Made by a program: the position numbers and the translations under genes. Shown here in pieces: positions 8,820-16,909 of a DNA stretch of 64,000 nucleotides. Source of the DNA: Pseudomonas putida (GTDB taxonomy: Bacteria > Pseudomonadota > Gammaproteobacteria > Pseudomonadales > Pseudomonadaceae). How positions within the stretch are numbered: position 1 is the stretch's first letter; each line of letters begins with the position of its first letter. The DNA lies in NCBI GenBank assembly GCA_029953615.1, contig CP124529.1, positions 496,001 to 560,000 on the forward strand, read 5' to 3'. The notes below the pieces were generated by a model. That model had not been told where the DNA came from, searched no databases, and saw nothing but the letters and a program-made list of their open reading frames with translations.

Positions 8820-10166
8820 ATGACGACTCCACGCTGGAAGAAAGCCCTGTTTATCAGCCTGGCCACGGCGGTTGCCGCTGGCGCCGGGTTCGCCGCCTGG
8901 CACTACTTCGCCACACCTGCCGGCTATTCCAGGGAGGTGACCCGCCAGGCCAACGACCTGCAGGAACGCATCATCTCGTTCGACAGCCATGTCACCCTGC
9001 CACTGACCTTCGGCACCGAGGGCAGCGAGGCCGACAAGGATGGCGATGGCCGCTTCGACCTGGCCAAGGCCGCACGCGGACGTTTGTCCGGTGCGGCCCT
9101 GACCATTTTCGCCTGGCCAGAATCCTGGACCGGTGACGATGCCCCGCACCGCCCCACCCCTGGCTTCGTCGAGGCCGCCCGCCACACCCAGGAAGTGCGC
9201 TACAACGCCATCACCGCCATGGTTCGCGACTTCCCGCAGCAGGTGGGTATTGCCTACACCCCGCAAGACATGCGGCGCCTGCACGGCGAAGGCAAGTTTG
9301 CGGTGTTCCTCAGCATGCTCAACGCCTATGCACTGGGTGATGACATCGACCAGCTCGACCGCTGGGCTGCGCGAGGCGTGCGCATGTTCGGCTTCAGTTA
9401 CGTGGGCAACAACAGCTGGGCCGATTCCTCGCGCCCGCTGCCGTTCTTCAATGACACCGCCGATGCCCTGGACGGCCTGTCGCCGGTCGGCAAGCGCGCC
9501 GTGCAGCGCCTGAACGACCTGGGGGTGATCATCGATGTGTCGCAAATGTCCAGCAAGGCGCTGGCCCAGGCCATCGCCCTCAGCCGCGCACCGGTGGTGG
9601 CCTCGCACTCGGCGCCACGGGCGATGGTCGATATCAGGCGCAACCTTTCCGACAAGGAGCTGCAGCTGATCAAGGGCAGCGGCGGCGTGATCCAGCTGGT
9701 GGCCTTCTCCACCTACCTCAAGCCCTTGAGCCGCAAGACCCAGGACAAACTCAACGCCCTGCGCGCCCGCTACGACCTGCCGCCACTGGCCAACCTCGAC
9801 TACGCACTGATGCCCGGTGACCCGGTGATCGCCGGCTGGCCCGAACAGAAGGTCGGCCAATACGCCAACGCGCTGTACGGCATTCTCGAGGAAGAACCGC
9901 CGGCCACGCTCAAGGACTACGGCGACGCCATCGACTACACCGTGCGCAAGGTCGGCATCGACCATGTCGGCCTGAGCTCGGACTTCAACGAAGGCGGCGG
10001 CATCGACGGTTGGCAGAACGCCAGTGAAGCACGCAACGTCACCGCCGAACTGATCAGCCGCGGCTACTCCGAAGCGGATATCGCCAAACTCTGGGGCGGC
10101 AACTTCCTGCGGGTGTGGGAGCAGGTGCAGCGCGCCGCGCAACCTGTCGCCACCTCATCCCCCTGA
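8820..10166 (+). CDS. pvdM: PvdM, membrane-anchored M19-dipeptidase-like pyoverdine maturation protein
   Basis: A 448-residue protein with an N-terminal membrane anchor (about residues 9-30) followed by a renal-dipeptidase (peptidase M19) fold. Recognisable stretches are FDSHVTLPL, VVASHSAPRAMVDIRRN, HVGLSSDFNEGGG and LWGGNFLRVWEQVQ. By hand alignment the family's first metal motif HxD reads H57-V-T59, and the bridging Glu position reads Leu (FLSMLNAYAL). At least two metal ligands therefore look lost, so ordinary dipeptidase activity is doubtful. PvdM is known to be needed for periplasmic oxidation of ferribactin together with PvdP. It is followed 17 nt later by pvdN and is probably co-transcribed from the PvdS box at 8735. 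Confidence 0.92.
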   Translation: MTTPRWKKALFISLATAVAAGAGFAAWHYFATPAGYSREVTRQANDLQERIISFDSHVTLPLTFGTEGSEADKDGDGRFDLAKAARGRLSGAALTIFAWPESWTGDDAPHRPTPGFVEAARHTQEVRYNAITAMVRDFPQQVGIAYTPQDMRRLHGEGKFAVFLSMLNAYALGDDIDQLDRWAARGVRMFGFSYVGNNSWADSSRPLPFFNDTADALDGLSPVGKRAVQRLNDLGVIIDVSQMSSKALAQAIALSRAPVVASHSAPRAMVDIRRNLSDKELQLIKGSGGVIQLVAFSTYLKPLSRKTQDKLNALRARYDLPPLANLDYALMPGDPVIAGWPEQKVGQYANALYGILEEEPPATLKDYGDAIDYTVRKVGIDHVGLSSDFNEGGGIDGWQNASEARNVTAELISRGYSEADIAKLWGGNFLRVWEQVQRAAQPVATSSP

Positions 10167-10183
10167 CCCTTGCGAGCCATTTG

Positions 10184-11470
10184 ATGAACGATCGTCGCAC
10201 CTTTCTCAAGCAGGCCGGCCTGCTTGCCGCCGCCCTGCCCCTCACAGGCCCACTGCTGCCGGGCGCCCAAGCGGCAGCTGCACCACCTGTGAACGCCGGC
10301 GACTGGGCCGCGTTTCGCAACCTGTTCGAGCTTGACCCGGCGTACGCTCACTTTGCCAACTTCCTGATCACCTCGCACCCACGGCCCGTGCGCGAAGCCA
10401 TCGAGGCGCTGCGTGCCCGCTTCGACCGCCACCCGGCCCGCATGGTCGACTGGGACAGCCAGTCGGAGTGGAAGCACGAAGCCGCCGTGCGTGAATGGGC
10501 CGCTCGCTACCTCGAAGTGACACCCCGGCAAATCGCCCTGACCGGCAGCACCACCGAAGGCCTGGGGCTGATCTATGGCGGGCTGAAGATTGCCCCGGGG
10601 CAGGAAATTCTCACCACCGTGCACGAGCATTCGGCCGCCCGTCATACCATGGGTTTTCGCACCCTGCGCGATGGCACAACGGTGCACCGGTTGCGCCTGT
10701 TCGACGAACCCGCCAAGGTCAACAGCGACCAGGTACTGGCCACCCTCGCGGCGGCCATCGGGCCAAAAACCCGGGTGCTGGGCATGACCTGGGTGCACTC
10801 GGGCAGTGGCGTGAAACTGCCCGTAGGCGAGATTGGCGCGCTGGTGCGCGAGGTCAATCGCCAGCGTGACGAGCACGACCAGATCATCTACGTGATCGAT
10901 GGTGTGCATGGTTTCGGTGTCGAAGACATGCGCTTTGCAGATCTCAACTGCGACTACTTCATCGCCGGCACCCACAAGTGGATGTTCGGGCCACGGGGTA
11001 CCGGGATCATCTGCGCGGCGTCCACGGAAATGAAGCAGCTGAACCCGACCATTGCCACCTTTTCCGAGAATGAGGATTTTGCCACGGTGATGACGCCCGG
11101 GGGCTACCACGCGTTCGAGCACCGCTGGGCATTGGGCAAGGCGTTCGAGCTGCACCTGCAGCTGGGCAAGGCGGCGGTGCAGGCGCGGATTCACGGGCTC
11201 AATGGCTATCTCAGGCAGCGTCTTGAAGTGCTGCCGGGGGTCGAGCTGGTGACACCGCGCAGCACGCAGTATTCGGCGGGGTTCACCTTCTTCCGGGTCG
11301 CCGGGCAGGATGCTGACGAGATTGCCCGGCACCTCAACAGCCAGCGCATTGTGGTCGATGCAGTGTCGCGGGATGTCGGGCCGGTGGTGCGGACGGCGCC
11401 TGGGTTGTTGAATACCGAGGCGGAGATTGAGCGATTGGTGGAGGTGTTGAAGCGCTACCTGCGCGCTTGA
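10184..11470 (+). CDS. pvdN: PvdN, Tat-exported PLP-dependent enzyme of pyoverdine maturation
   Basis: A 428-residue class V aminotransferase-fold protein. The start chosen is ATG 10184, because it gives MNDRRTFLKQAGLLAAALP, a clear twin-arginine signal; an in-frame start 23 codons upstream overlaps pvdM and buries it. PLP-site features are ALTGSTTEGLGL (substrate and phosphate loop), DGVHGFG (Asp239, His242) and AGTHKWMFGPRG with the Schiff-base Lys265. In pyoverdine biology PvdN converts the chromophore glutamate side chain to the succinamide form in the periplasm. It is second gene after pvdM. The 3' end has somewhat lower GC and more G-rich codons than the start. Confidence 0.92.
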   Translation: MNDRRTFLKQAGLLAAALPLTGPLLPGAQAAAAPPVNAGDWAAFRNLFELDPAYAHFANFLITSHPRPVREAIEALRARFDRHPARMVDWDSQSEWKHEAAVREWAARYLEVTPRQIALTGSTTEGLGLIYGGLKIAPGQEILTTVHEHSAARHTMGFRTLRDGTTVHRLRLFDEPAKVNSDQVLATLAAAIGPKTRVLGMTWVHSGSGVKLPVGEIGALVREVNRQRDEHDQIIYVIDGVHGFGVEDMRFADLNCDYFIAGTHKWMFGPRGTGIICAASTEMKQLNPTIATFSENEDFATVMTPGGYHAFEHRWALGKAFELHLQLGKAAVQARIHGLNGYLRQRLEVLPGVELVTPRSTQYSAGFTFFRVAGQDADEIARHLNSQRIVVDAVSRDVGPVVRTAPGLLNTEAEIERLVEVLKRYLRA

Positions 11471-11480
11471 AGGTTGCCTG

Positions 11481-11576
11481 TACCGGCCCTATCGCCGGCA
11501 AGCCGGCTCCCACAGGTACTGCACATGACTTGAAGTCGGTGTGGTCGGGGTGGGAGCTGGCTTGCCGGCGATGGGG
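11481..11576. repeat. REP pair, CCGGC subtype
   Basis: ACCGGCCCTATCGCCGGCAA...GGCTCCCACAGG and, about 50 nt later, the degenerate inverse GGGAGCTGGCTTGCCGGCGA. It separates convergent pvdN and the hydrolase gene. Confidence 0.8.
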
Positions 11577-11603
11577 TGCAACGTGCCCCCCGGCGAAGCC
11601 AAG

Positions 11604-12572
11604 TCAGGACTGGCCGCCGACCCGCTTCAACCACTCCCCGACATCCCGGTAAATCTCGTCCACCTGCCCGACGATCCCCGACATGCGCAAGAAGTCATGG
11701 GTCAACCCCTCGACCCGGGCAAAGGTCACCGCCGTGCCCCCCGCCAGCAGCCAGTCACGATAGGCCATGCCTTCATCATGCAACGGGTCATATTCGGCCA
11801 CGAACAGGTAAGCCGGTGCCAAAGGCTGGCGCAGCGTCGACAGCAACGGCGACACCCGCCAGTCCTGGCGCTGCACGGGCAGCGGTGCATAGTGCTGGTA
11901 GAACCACTCCAGGGTGGCCGTTTCCAGCAGGTAGCCCACGGCATGCTCGCGATGGGACTCACGCTGGCAGGAAATATCGGTCACCGGGTAGAACAGCAAC
12001 TGTGCCTGCGGCTTGAACGCCAGCGCCTCGGGCTGCTCCACCGCGGTAATGGCCAGCACCGCCGCCAGGCTCGCGCCCACGCTGTCCCCTGCCAGCACCA
12101 CCCGGCGATTGTCCAGGCCCAGCGACGCCGCCTGCTCGGCCAGCCAGTTGGCCGCGTCCAGCGCGTCGTGCAGGGCCACCGGGAACTGCTGCTCCGGTGC
12201 CAGCCGGTAGTCTGCCGCCAGCACCGCGAACTCGCCCAGGGCTGCCAGGCGGCGGCACACCGAGTCATGCGAATCGAGGCTGCCGACCACGTAGCCGCCG
12301 CCATGCAGGTACAGGATCACGGGCTGCAAGGCAGCCCCCGCATCGCCCCGGCGGTACAGACGAGCAGCCAGGCAGGCACCGTCGCGCGCGGTAATCTGCA
12401 ACTCGCTGGCCATGACGTTGCCGGGCGGGCTCGGGTCGAGCACCTGCGAGCTGCCTTCGAACTCGGCACGGGCCTGGGCCACATCCATCGCGTGCATGGG
12501 CAAGCTCCTGCCCGTCAGCCGGCCAAATTCGACCAGTTCCAGAAATGCTGCCAGATTAGGGTGCAGTGCCAT
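11604..12572 (-). CDS. HSL-family alpha/beta hydrolase (esterase), PvdS-regulon candidate
   Basis: A 322-residue hormone-sensitive-lipase-type alpha/beta hydrolase. The oxyanion motif is HGGG (90-93). The nucleophile lies in GDSVG (Ser164), with acid Asp262 (VAEYDPLHDEG) and His292 (GLTHDF). The start is ATG 12572, preceded by AAGGAACCCAT; an upstream in-frame ATG would run into the promoter. No signal peptide is seen, so it is probably cytoplasmic. It diverges from the SCP2-cupin gene, and a variant PvdS box (TAATT-N16-CGT) lies 43 nt upstream. It sits among pyoverdine genes, so a role in trimming or releasing a siderophore intermediate, or in handling an ester, is possible. This is inference; the substrate is unknown and it is not one of the standard pvd genes I recognise. 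Confidence 0.8.
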   Translation of the reverse strand: MALHPNLAAFLELVEFGRLTGRSLPMHAMDVAQARAEFEGSSQVLDPSPPGNVMASELQITARDGACLAARLYRRGDAGAALQPVILYLHGGGYVVGSLDSHDSVCRRLAALGEFAVLAADYRLAPEQQFPVALHDALDAANWLAEQAASLGLDNRRVVLAGDSVGASLAAVLAITAVEQPEALAFKPQAQLLFYPVTDISCQRESHREHAVGYLLETATLEWFYQHYAPLPVQRQDWRVSPLLSTLRQPLAPAYLFVAEYDPLHDEGMAYRDWLLAGGTAVTFARVEGLTHDFLRMSGIVGQVDEIYRDVGEWLKRVGGQS

Positions 12573-12614
12573 ATGGGTTCCTTGGGTGAAATGTAACTCG
12601 AGCCTCCCTACGGG

Positions 12615-12638
12615 ACGTAGCAGCATGGCGAAAAATTA
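12615..12638 (-). promoter_or_regulatory. variant PvdS box for the HSL hydrolase gene
   Basis: On the minus strand TAATT (12638-12634), 16 nt, then CGT (12617-12615). The TAATT form is also what stands in front of pvdL in this window, which supports it as a working variant. Confidence 0.6.
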
Positions 12639-12652
12639 CCCGCCCACACGGC

Positions 12653-12676
12653 TAAATCGTTGGTGCGGGCACTCGT
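12653..12676 (+). promoter_or_regulatory. PvdS box for the SCP2-cupin gene
   Basis: TAAAT at 12653-12657, 16 nt, then CGT at 12674-12676, pointing to the GTG start 36 nt downstream. It lies back to back with the hydrolase box. Confidence 0.75.
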
Positions 12677-12712
12677 CATTCCTGCACAACGAAAGACCGC
12701 CAGAGGCATACC

Positions 12713-13834
12713 GTGGACCTTCAGAGCATCCTCAGCAAACTGTTCGACAACGCCCATGCCGTCGGCATCGAAGGCGTCTTCCAGTTCGTCTTCAGCCAGG
12801 ACCGGGCCTTCTGGTCGGAGGTGCGCGACAGCAGCCGCACCGGCGCCGGCCGGCACAGCGCCCCGGACGTCACCATCGAGGTGGCCGAGCGTGACTTCAT
12901 CGGCATCATGGGCGGCACCGCCAACGTCGAAGAACTGTTCGCCAGCGCCCGCCTGAAGATCAGCGGCAACATGGGCCTGGCCACCCTGCTGCCGCAGATC
13001 ATCAGCAACGCCCGCCGCGGTGCGCCGGCGACCAAGGTGTCGATGAACCAACGCTACCCGACACCGGCACGCTTCAGCGAACGGCTGTCGGCCGCGCAAC
13101 CGGCACAGCGCGAGGTGGCACGCATTGCCCGCGCCGACCTGTCGCTGGCGCGCTTCCAGAGCGAATACCTTGAGCACGGGGCGCCGGTGGTCATCAGCGA
13201 TGCCCTGCAGGACTGGCCGCTGTTCACCATGGGCCGCGAAGCTTCGCTGGAACATTTCGCCGAACTGCAGGGCATCACCCGGCACGGCGACTACGTGAAG
13301 AAGACCTTCTCCACCGACCGTGACTTCCGCTCCACCTCCATGGCCGACTTCATCGCCTCGCTCGACACCCCTGCCAAACCCGGCGAAACCCCGGCCTACA
13401 TGGGCAACAACATCGTGCCGGAAAAGCTGCTGACGCTGATTCGCTTCCCGCAGTATTTCGCCCGCGACAAGTTCATTGCGCCGCGCATCTGGATCGGCCC
13501 CAAGGGCACACTGACGCCATTGCATCGCGACGACACCGACAACCTGTTCGCACAGGTATGGGGGCAGAAGTCGTTCATCCTTGCCGCGCCGCATCATCGC
13601 CCGGCCCTGGGCACCTGGTCGACCAGCCCCAAGGGCGGCCTGGACGGCTGCGACTTCAACCCCGACGCCCCGGACTACCAGCGTTTCCCGGCGGCGCGCG
13701 AAGTGCCGTTCCTGCGCGTGGTGCTGCAGGCCGGTGACCTGTTGTTCCTGCCTGAAGGGTGGTTCCACCAGGTGGAGTCTGTGACCACCTCGCTGTCGGT
13801 GAACTTCTGGGTGAACTCTGGGCGCGGCTGGTAA
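12713..13834 (+). CDS. SCP2-like domain fused to a cupin/JmjC-type putative 2-oxoglutarate oxygenase
   Basis: A 373-residue protein starting at GTG 12713, with AGAGG 7 nt upstream. Residues 1-105 resemble an SCP2 sterol-carrier domain (VTIEVAERDFIGIMGGTANVEELF, LKISGNMGLATLLP). Residues 115-373 resemble a cupin_8/JmjC hydroxylase, with APRIWIGPKGTLTPLHRDDTDNLF giving the metal motif H271-x-D273 and GWFHQVES giving His352. The Fe(II)/2-oxoglutarate site therefore looks complete. A good PvdS box lies 36 nt upstream. Neighbours on both sides are pyoverdine genes, so it may hydroxylate an amino acid or peptide of this strain's pyoverdine. The function is inference; I recognise no established symbol. 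Confidence 0.8.
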   Translation: MDLQSILSKLFDNAHAVGIEGVFQFVFSQDRAFWSEVRDSSRTGAGRHSAPDVTIEVAERDFIGIMGGTANVEELFASARLKISGNMGLATLLPQIISNARRGAPATKVSMNQRYPTPARFSERLSAAQPAQREVARIARADLSLARFQSEYLEHGAPVVISDALQDWPLFTMGREASLEHFAELQGITRHGDYVKKTFSTDRDFRSTSMADFIASLDTPAKPGETPAYMGNNIVPEKLLTLIRFPQYFARDKFIAPRIWIGPKGTLTPLHRDDTDNLFAQVWGQKSFILAAPHHRPALGTWSTSPKGGLDGCDFNPDAPDYQRFPAAREVPFLRVVLQAGDLLFLPEGWFHQVESVTTSLSVNFWVNSGRGW

Positions 13835-13860
13835 TCAGGATTACCAGGGGGGCGCTTTGC

Positions 13861-13953
13861 GCCCCTATCGCCGGCAAGCCAGCTCCCACAGGGACTGCGC
13901 CGACCGGAAGACTTGCGCTGTACCTGTGGGAGCCGGCTTGCCGGCGATAGGGC
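13861..13953. repeat. REP pair, CCGGC subtype
   Basis: GCCCCTATCGCCGGCAAGCC...CTCCCACAGG and its inverse CCTGTGGGAGCCGGCTTGCC...GGGCCGC, between the convergent cupin and pvdH genes. Confidence 0.85.
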
Positions 13954-13976
13954 CGCGCAGCGGCCCCGGCAATCGG

Positions 13977-15368
13977 TCAGACCGCCGCGATCAGCGCCTC
14001 GGCAAACCGCTGCGCGACCTCATCGATCTGCTCGCCACTGATGATCAACGGCGGCAGGAAGCGCACCACCGCCCCATGCCGCCCACCCAGCTCCAGGATC
14101 AGCCCGCGCCTGAGGCACTCACGCTGCACCTTCGCCGCCAACTCACGGTTGGCCGCCGGATGCCCAAGCGCATCCCGCTGGCCTTGCGTATCCACCAGTT
14201 CCACCCCAAGCATCAGGCCACGCCCGCGAATATCACCCAGCTGCGGATAATCCCGCTGCAACTGCTGCAGGTGCTGGCGCAGGCGCTGGCCCATGGCCTC
14301 GGCATGCTCGGCCAGACGATGCTCTACCAGGTAACCGATCACCGCCGAGCCCGCCGCCATGGCCATCTGGTTACCACGGAAAGTGCCGGCGTGGGCGCCC
14401 GGCTTCCAGGTATCCAGCCAGTCGCGGTACACCACCACTGCCAGCGGCAGGCTGCCGCCAATGGCCTTGGACAGGGTGACCACGTCCGGGACGATGCCGG
14501 CATGCTCGAAGGCGAACATGCGCCCGGTACGGGCAAAACCGCTCTGGATCTCATCGACGATCAACGCCACGCCGGCCTGCTCGGTGATACGGCGTACACC
14601 CTTGAGCCACTCGATATCGGCCGGGATGACCCCGCCCTCGCCCTGCACCACTTCCAGAATGACCGCCGCCGGCAGCGGCACGCCGCTTTCCGGGTCGAGC
14701 AACAGGTTTTCCAGGTAATGCAGGTTGGCCCTGACCCCGGCTTCGCCGCCCAAACCGAACGGGCAACGGTAGTCGTAGGGGTACGGCATGAACTGCACAC
14801 CGTTGCCGAGCAACGCCCCCAGCGGCTGCTTTGGCCCATGGCTGCCCATCAGGCTCAGCGCCCCCTGGCTCATGCCATGGTAGGCACCGTGGAAGGCCAG
14901 CACGGTGCTGCGGCCGGTTGCGGTGCGCACCAGCTTCAGTGCGGCTTCCACCGCATCGGTTCCGGTCGGGCCGCAGAACTGCACCTTGGCTTCACGGCGC
15001 AACGCCTCGGGCAGCACGCCGAACAGGTCCTGGACGAAGCGGTCCTTGACCGGCGTGGTCAGGTCCAGGGTGTGCAGGGGCAGTTCATCGGCCAGTACCT
15101 GCCGGATCGCCTCGACCACCACCGGGTGGTTGTGGCCCAGCGCCAGGGTGCCGGCGCCGGCCAGGCAATCGATGAACTGCCGGCCTTCGACATCTTCCAC
15201 ATGGATACCCCGGGCGCGCTTGAGCGCCAGCGGAATGCGGCGCGGGTAGCTGCGGGCATTGGACTCCTGTTGCTGCTGGCGTTGCAGCAAGGGTGAATCG
15301 GTGAACTCGTACAAGACACGCGGCGTGTTGGCCGGCGGGACCTTGGCAAGGCAGGAAGCGGTGGGCAT
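13977..15368 (-). CDS. pvdH: PvdH, L-2,4-diaminobutyrate:2-oxoglutarate aminotransferase
   Basis: A 463-residue class III PLP aminotransferase. Signature pieces are the glycine-rich FCGPTGTDAVEAALKL (131-146), VDEIQSGFARTGR with Asp272, and TLSKAIGG with the Schiff-base Lys301. It would convert aspartate semialdehyde plus glutamate to L-2,4-diaminobutyrate, the amino acid that forms the chromophore with D-Tyr and is loaded by PvdL. The length matches the family. The gene stands alone, with a textbook PvdS box 51 nt upstream and the REP pair beyond it. Confidence 0.93.
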   Translation of the reverse strand: MPTASCLAKVPPANTPRVLYEFTDSPLLQRQQQQESNARSYPRRIPLALKRARGIHVEDVEGRQFIDCLAGAGTLALGHNHPVVVEAIRQVLADELPLHTLDLTTPVKDRFVQDLFGVLPEALRREAKVQFCGPTGTDAVEAALKLVRTATGRSTVLAFHGAYHGMSQGALSLMGSHGPKQPLGALLGNGVQFMPYPYDYRCPFGLGGEAGVRANLHYLENLLLDPESGVPLPAAVILEVVQGEGGVIPADIEWLKGVRRITEQAGVALIVDEIQSGFARTGRMFAFEHAGIVPDVVTLSKAIGGSLPLAVVVYRDWLDTWKPGAHAGTFRGNQMAMAAGSAVIGYLVEHRLAEHAEAMGQRLRQHLQQLQRDYPQLGDIRGRGLMLGVELVDTQGQRDALGHPAANRELAAKVQRECLRRGLILELGGRHGAVVRFLPPLIISGEQIDEVAQRFAEALIAAV

Positions 15369-15418
15369 GGGTGAATCCTCGCAAGCAAGCGAAAGTGCGG
15401 GTGTTCGTCGCTTGAAAA

Positions 15419-15442
15419 ACGCTTGAGTGCGGGGAGGATTTA
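15419..15442 (-). promoter_or_regulatory. PvdS box for pvdH
   Basis: On the minus strand TAAAT (15442-15438), 16 nt, then CGT (15421-15419), 51 nt upstream of the pvdH start. Confidence 0.8.
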
Positions 15443-15469
15443 GCGGTTGTTACTGTATTTTACTCTGCC

Positions 15470-15576
15470 TGTGCCGGCCCTTTCGCGGGCTTGCCCGCTC
15501 CCACAGGGATCGCATGCATCTCAGACCCTGTGCAGTACCTGTGGGAGCGGGCAAGCCCGCGAAAGGGCCGGCACAG
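15470..15576. repeat. REP pair, CGGGC subtype
   Basis: CTGTGCCGGCCCTTTCGCGG...GCTCCCACAGG and its inverse CCTGTGGGAGCGGGCAAGCC...GGGCCGGCACAG. The two arms are nearly perfect reverse complements over about 38 nt. Confidence 0.88.
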
Positions 15577-15586
15577 ACAGTGAAGA

Positions 15587-16909
15587 TTAGCTGGCCGAAC
15601 GCGCCGGCACCTGCAACAACACCCGCAACCCATCACTGCGGCTGTCAAACTTCAGGCTGCCAGCACAACGCTGCACGATCGCCTGCACGATCGCCAGCCC
15701 CAACCCGCAACCACCACTCTGCCCGTTACGCCAGAAGCGCTCGGTCAGATGGTCAAGGTCCGCCTCGGCAATCCCCGGGCCGTGGTCACGTACCATGAAG
15801 CCGACCTGGCCGTCAGCCATCTGCACCTCAAGCTCCACCGCCTCATCACCGCCATGGCGCAGGGCGTTGTCCAGCAGGTTGCGCAGCGCTGCCACCGCCA
15901 ACGGTGCCGGCATGCCCAGGTAAATCTGCGTGGCCTCTTCCGGCAAGCGCAGCACGATGCGCCGGTTGTCGCCGCCACCGGCATCCTGCACCGCCTGGCG
16001 GGCCACCTGCTCGGCGCTGCACTGCACGCCATCCTCGAACGACAGGCTGCCCTCCACCCGCGCCAGCATCAACAACTGCTCCAGCGTGCGGTGCATGCGA
16101 TCGGCGCCCTGCTCGGCATGCTCCAGCGCCTGCTCGCGTACGGCGCCATCGGTCATCCGCGCTACCTGCAGATGGGTCTTGATCGCCGTCAGCGGGCTGC
16201 GCAGTTCATGCGCGGCATCATCGGTCAGGCGCCGTTCACGCTCGATGGTCTGGGCAATGCGCAGGAACAGCTGGTTCTGGGTTTCCAGCAACGGTTGCAG
16301 TTCGCTGGGCATGCCCGCCACCTGCAGCGGCTCGACACTGTCCGCGCGCCGGCGGCGCAGGGCATCACGCATGCGGTTGAGCGGCTCCAGGCCTTTGCCC
16401 AGGCCGATCCACAACAACCCCAGGCTGCCAAGCAGGGCCATCAGCACCGGCGCCGAGGCCGCCAGCAGGATCGACTGGTTCAGCGCCTCGCGCTCCATGT
16501 GCCGGTCGGCGGTGGTAATGCGCACATCGCCATGGTTGTAGGTGAAGGTGCGCCACAGCGCGTCGTCGATGGTCTGGTCACGGAAACCGCTGCGCTCATC
16601 GTCCATGGCGCCATCGTGCTTGTGGTTGCTGGCAAGGATTTCGCCACGCAGCGAGCTGACCTGGCAGGCCATGCCATCCGGCACGCTGAACTGGTCGGCG
16701 GAAAAGTGCGCCTCCCCGCCCTTGGCGGTCAGCGGCTGCGGCAGCTGGTCGATCAACCCGGCGACCATGCGCGCCGAAGCCACCAGGCGCTGGTCGAGGG
16801 AGAACATCATCTGCTGGCGCAGGTCGCGCAGCATCCACGCGGCGGCCAGCACCCAGATGATCACGAAGGCACTGCCCAGGATCAGGCTCAGGCGTACCCG
16901 CAGGCTCAT
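15587..16909 (-). CDS. two-component sensor histidine kinase, QseC/PmrB type
   Basis: A 440-residue inner-membrane kinase. Transmembrane helices lie near residues 7-28 and 147-170 and flank a periplasmic sensor of about 115 residues. A HAMP-like linker follows, then the dimerisation helix DDAAHELRSPLTAIKTHL with phospho-acceptor His234. The ATPase domain has N box LRNLLDNALRHG, G1 VRDHGPGI and G2 GCGLGLAIVQAI. Its ATG overlaps the stop of the regulator gene by 4 nt, so the pair is one operon, regulator first. The signal is unknown; this subfamily often senses cations, polymyxin-type stress or catechols. Confidence 0.9.
   Translation of the reverse strand: MSLRVRLSLILGSAFVIIWVLAAAWMLRDLRQQMMFSLDQRLVASARMVAGLIDQLPQPLTAKGGEAHFSADQFSVPDGMACQVSSLRGEILASNHKHDGAMDDERSGFRDQTIDDALWRTFTYNHGDVRITTADRHMEREALNQSILLAASAPVLMALLGSLGLLWIGLGKGLEPLNRMRDALRRRRADSVEPLQVAGMPSELQPLLETQNQLFLRIAQTIERERRLTDDAAHELRSPLTAIKTHLQVARMTDGAVREQALEHAEQGADRMHRTLEQLLMLARVEGSLSFEDGVQCSAEQVARQAVQDAGGGDNRRIVLRLPEEATQIYLGMPAPLAVAALRNLLDNALRHGGDEAVELEVQMADGQVGFMVRDHGPGIAEADLDHLTERFWRNGQSGGCGLGLAIVQAIVQRCAGSLKFDSRSDGLRVLLQVPARSAS

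Noticed and set aside
10115..10183. Extended N-terminus of pvdN starting within pvdM
   Set aside because: It would bury the twin-arginine signal that begins at MNDRRTF; PvdN is an exported protein.
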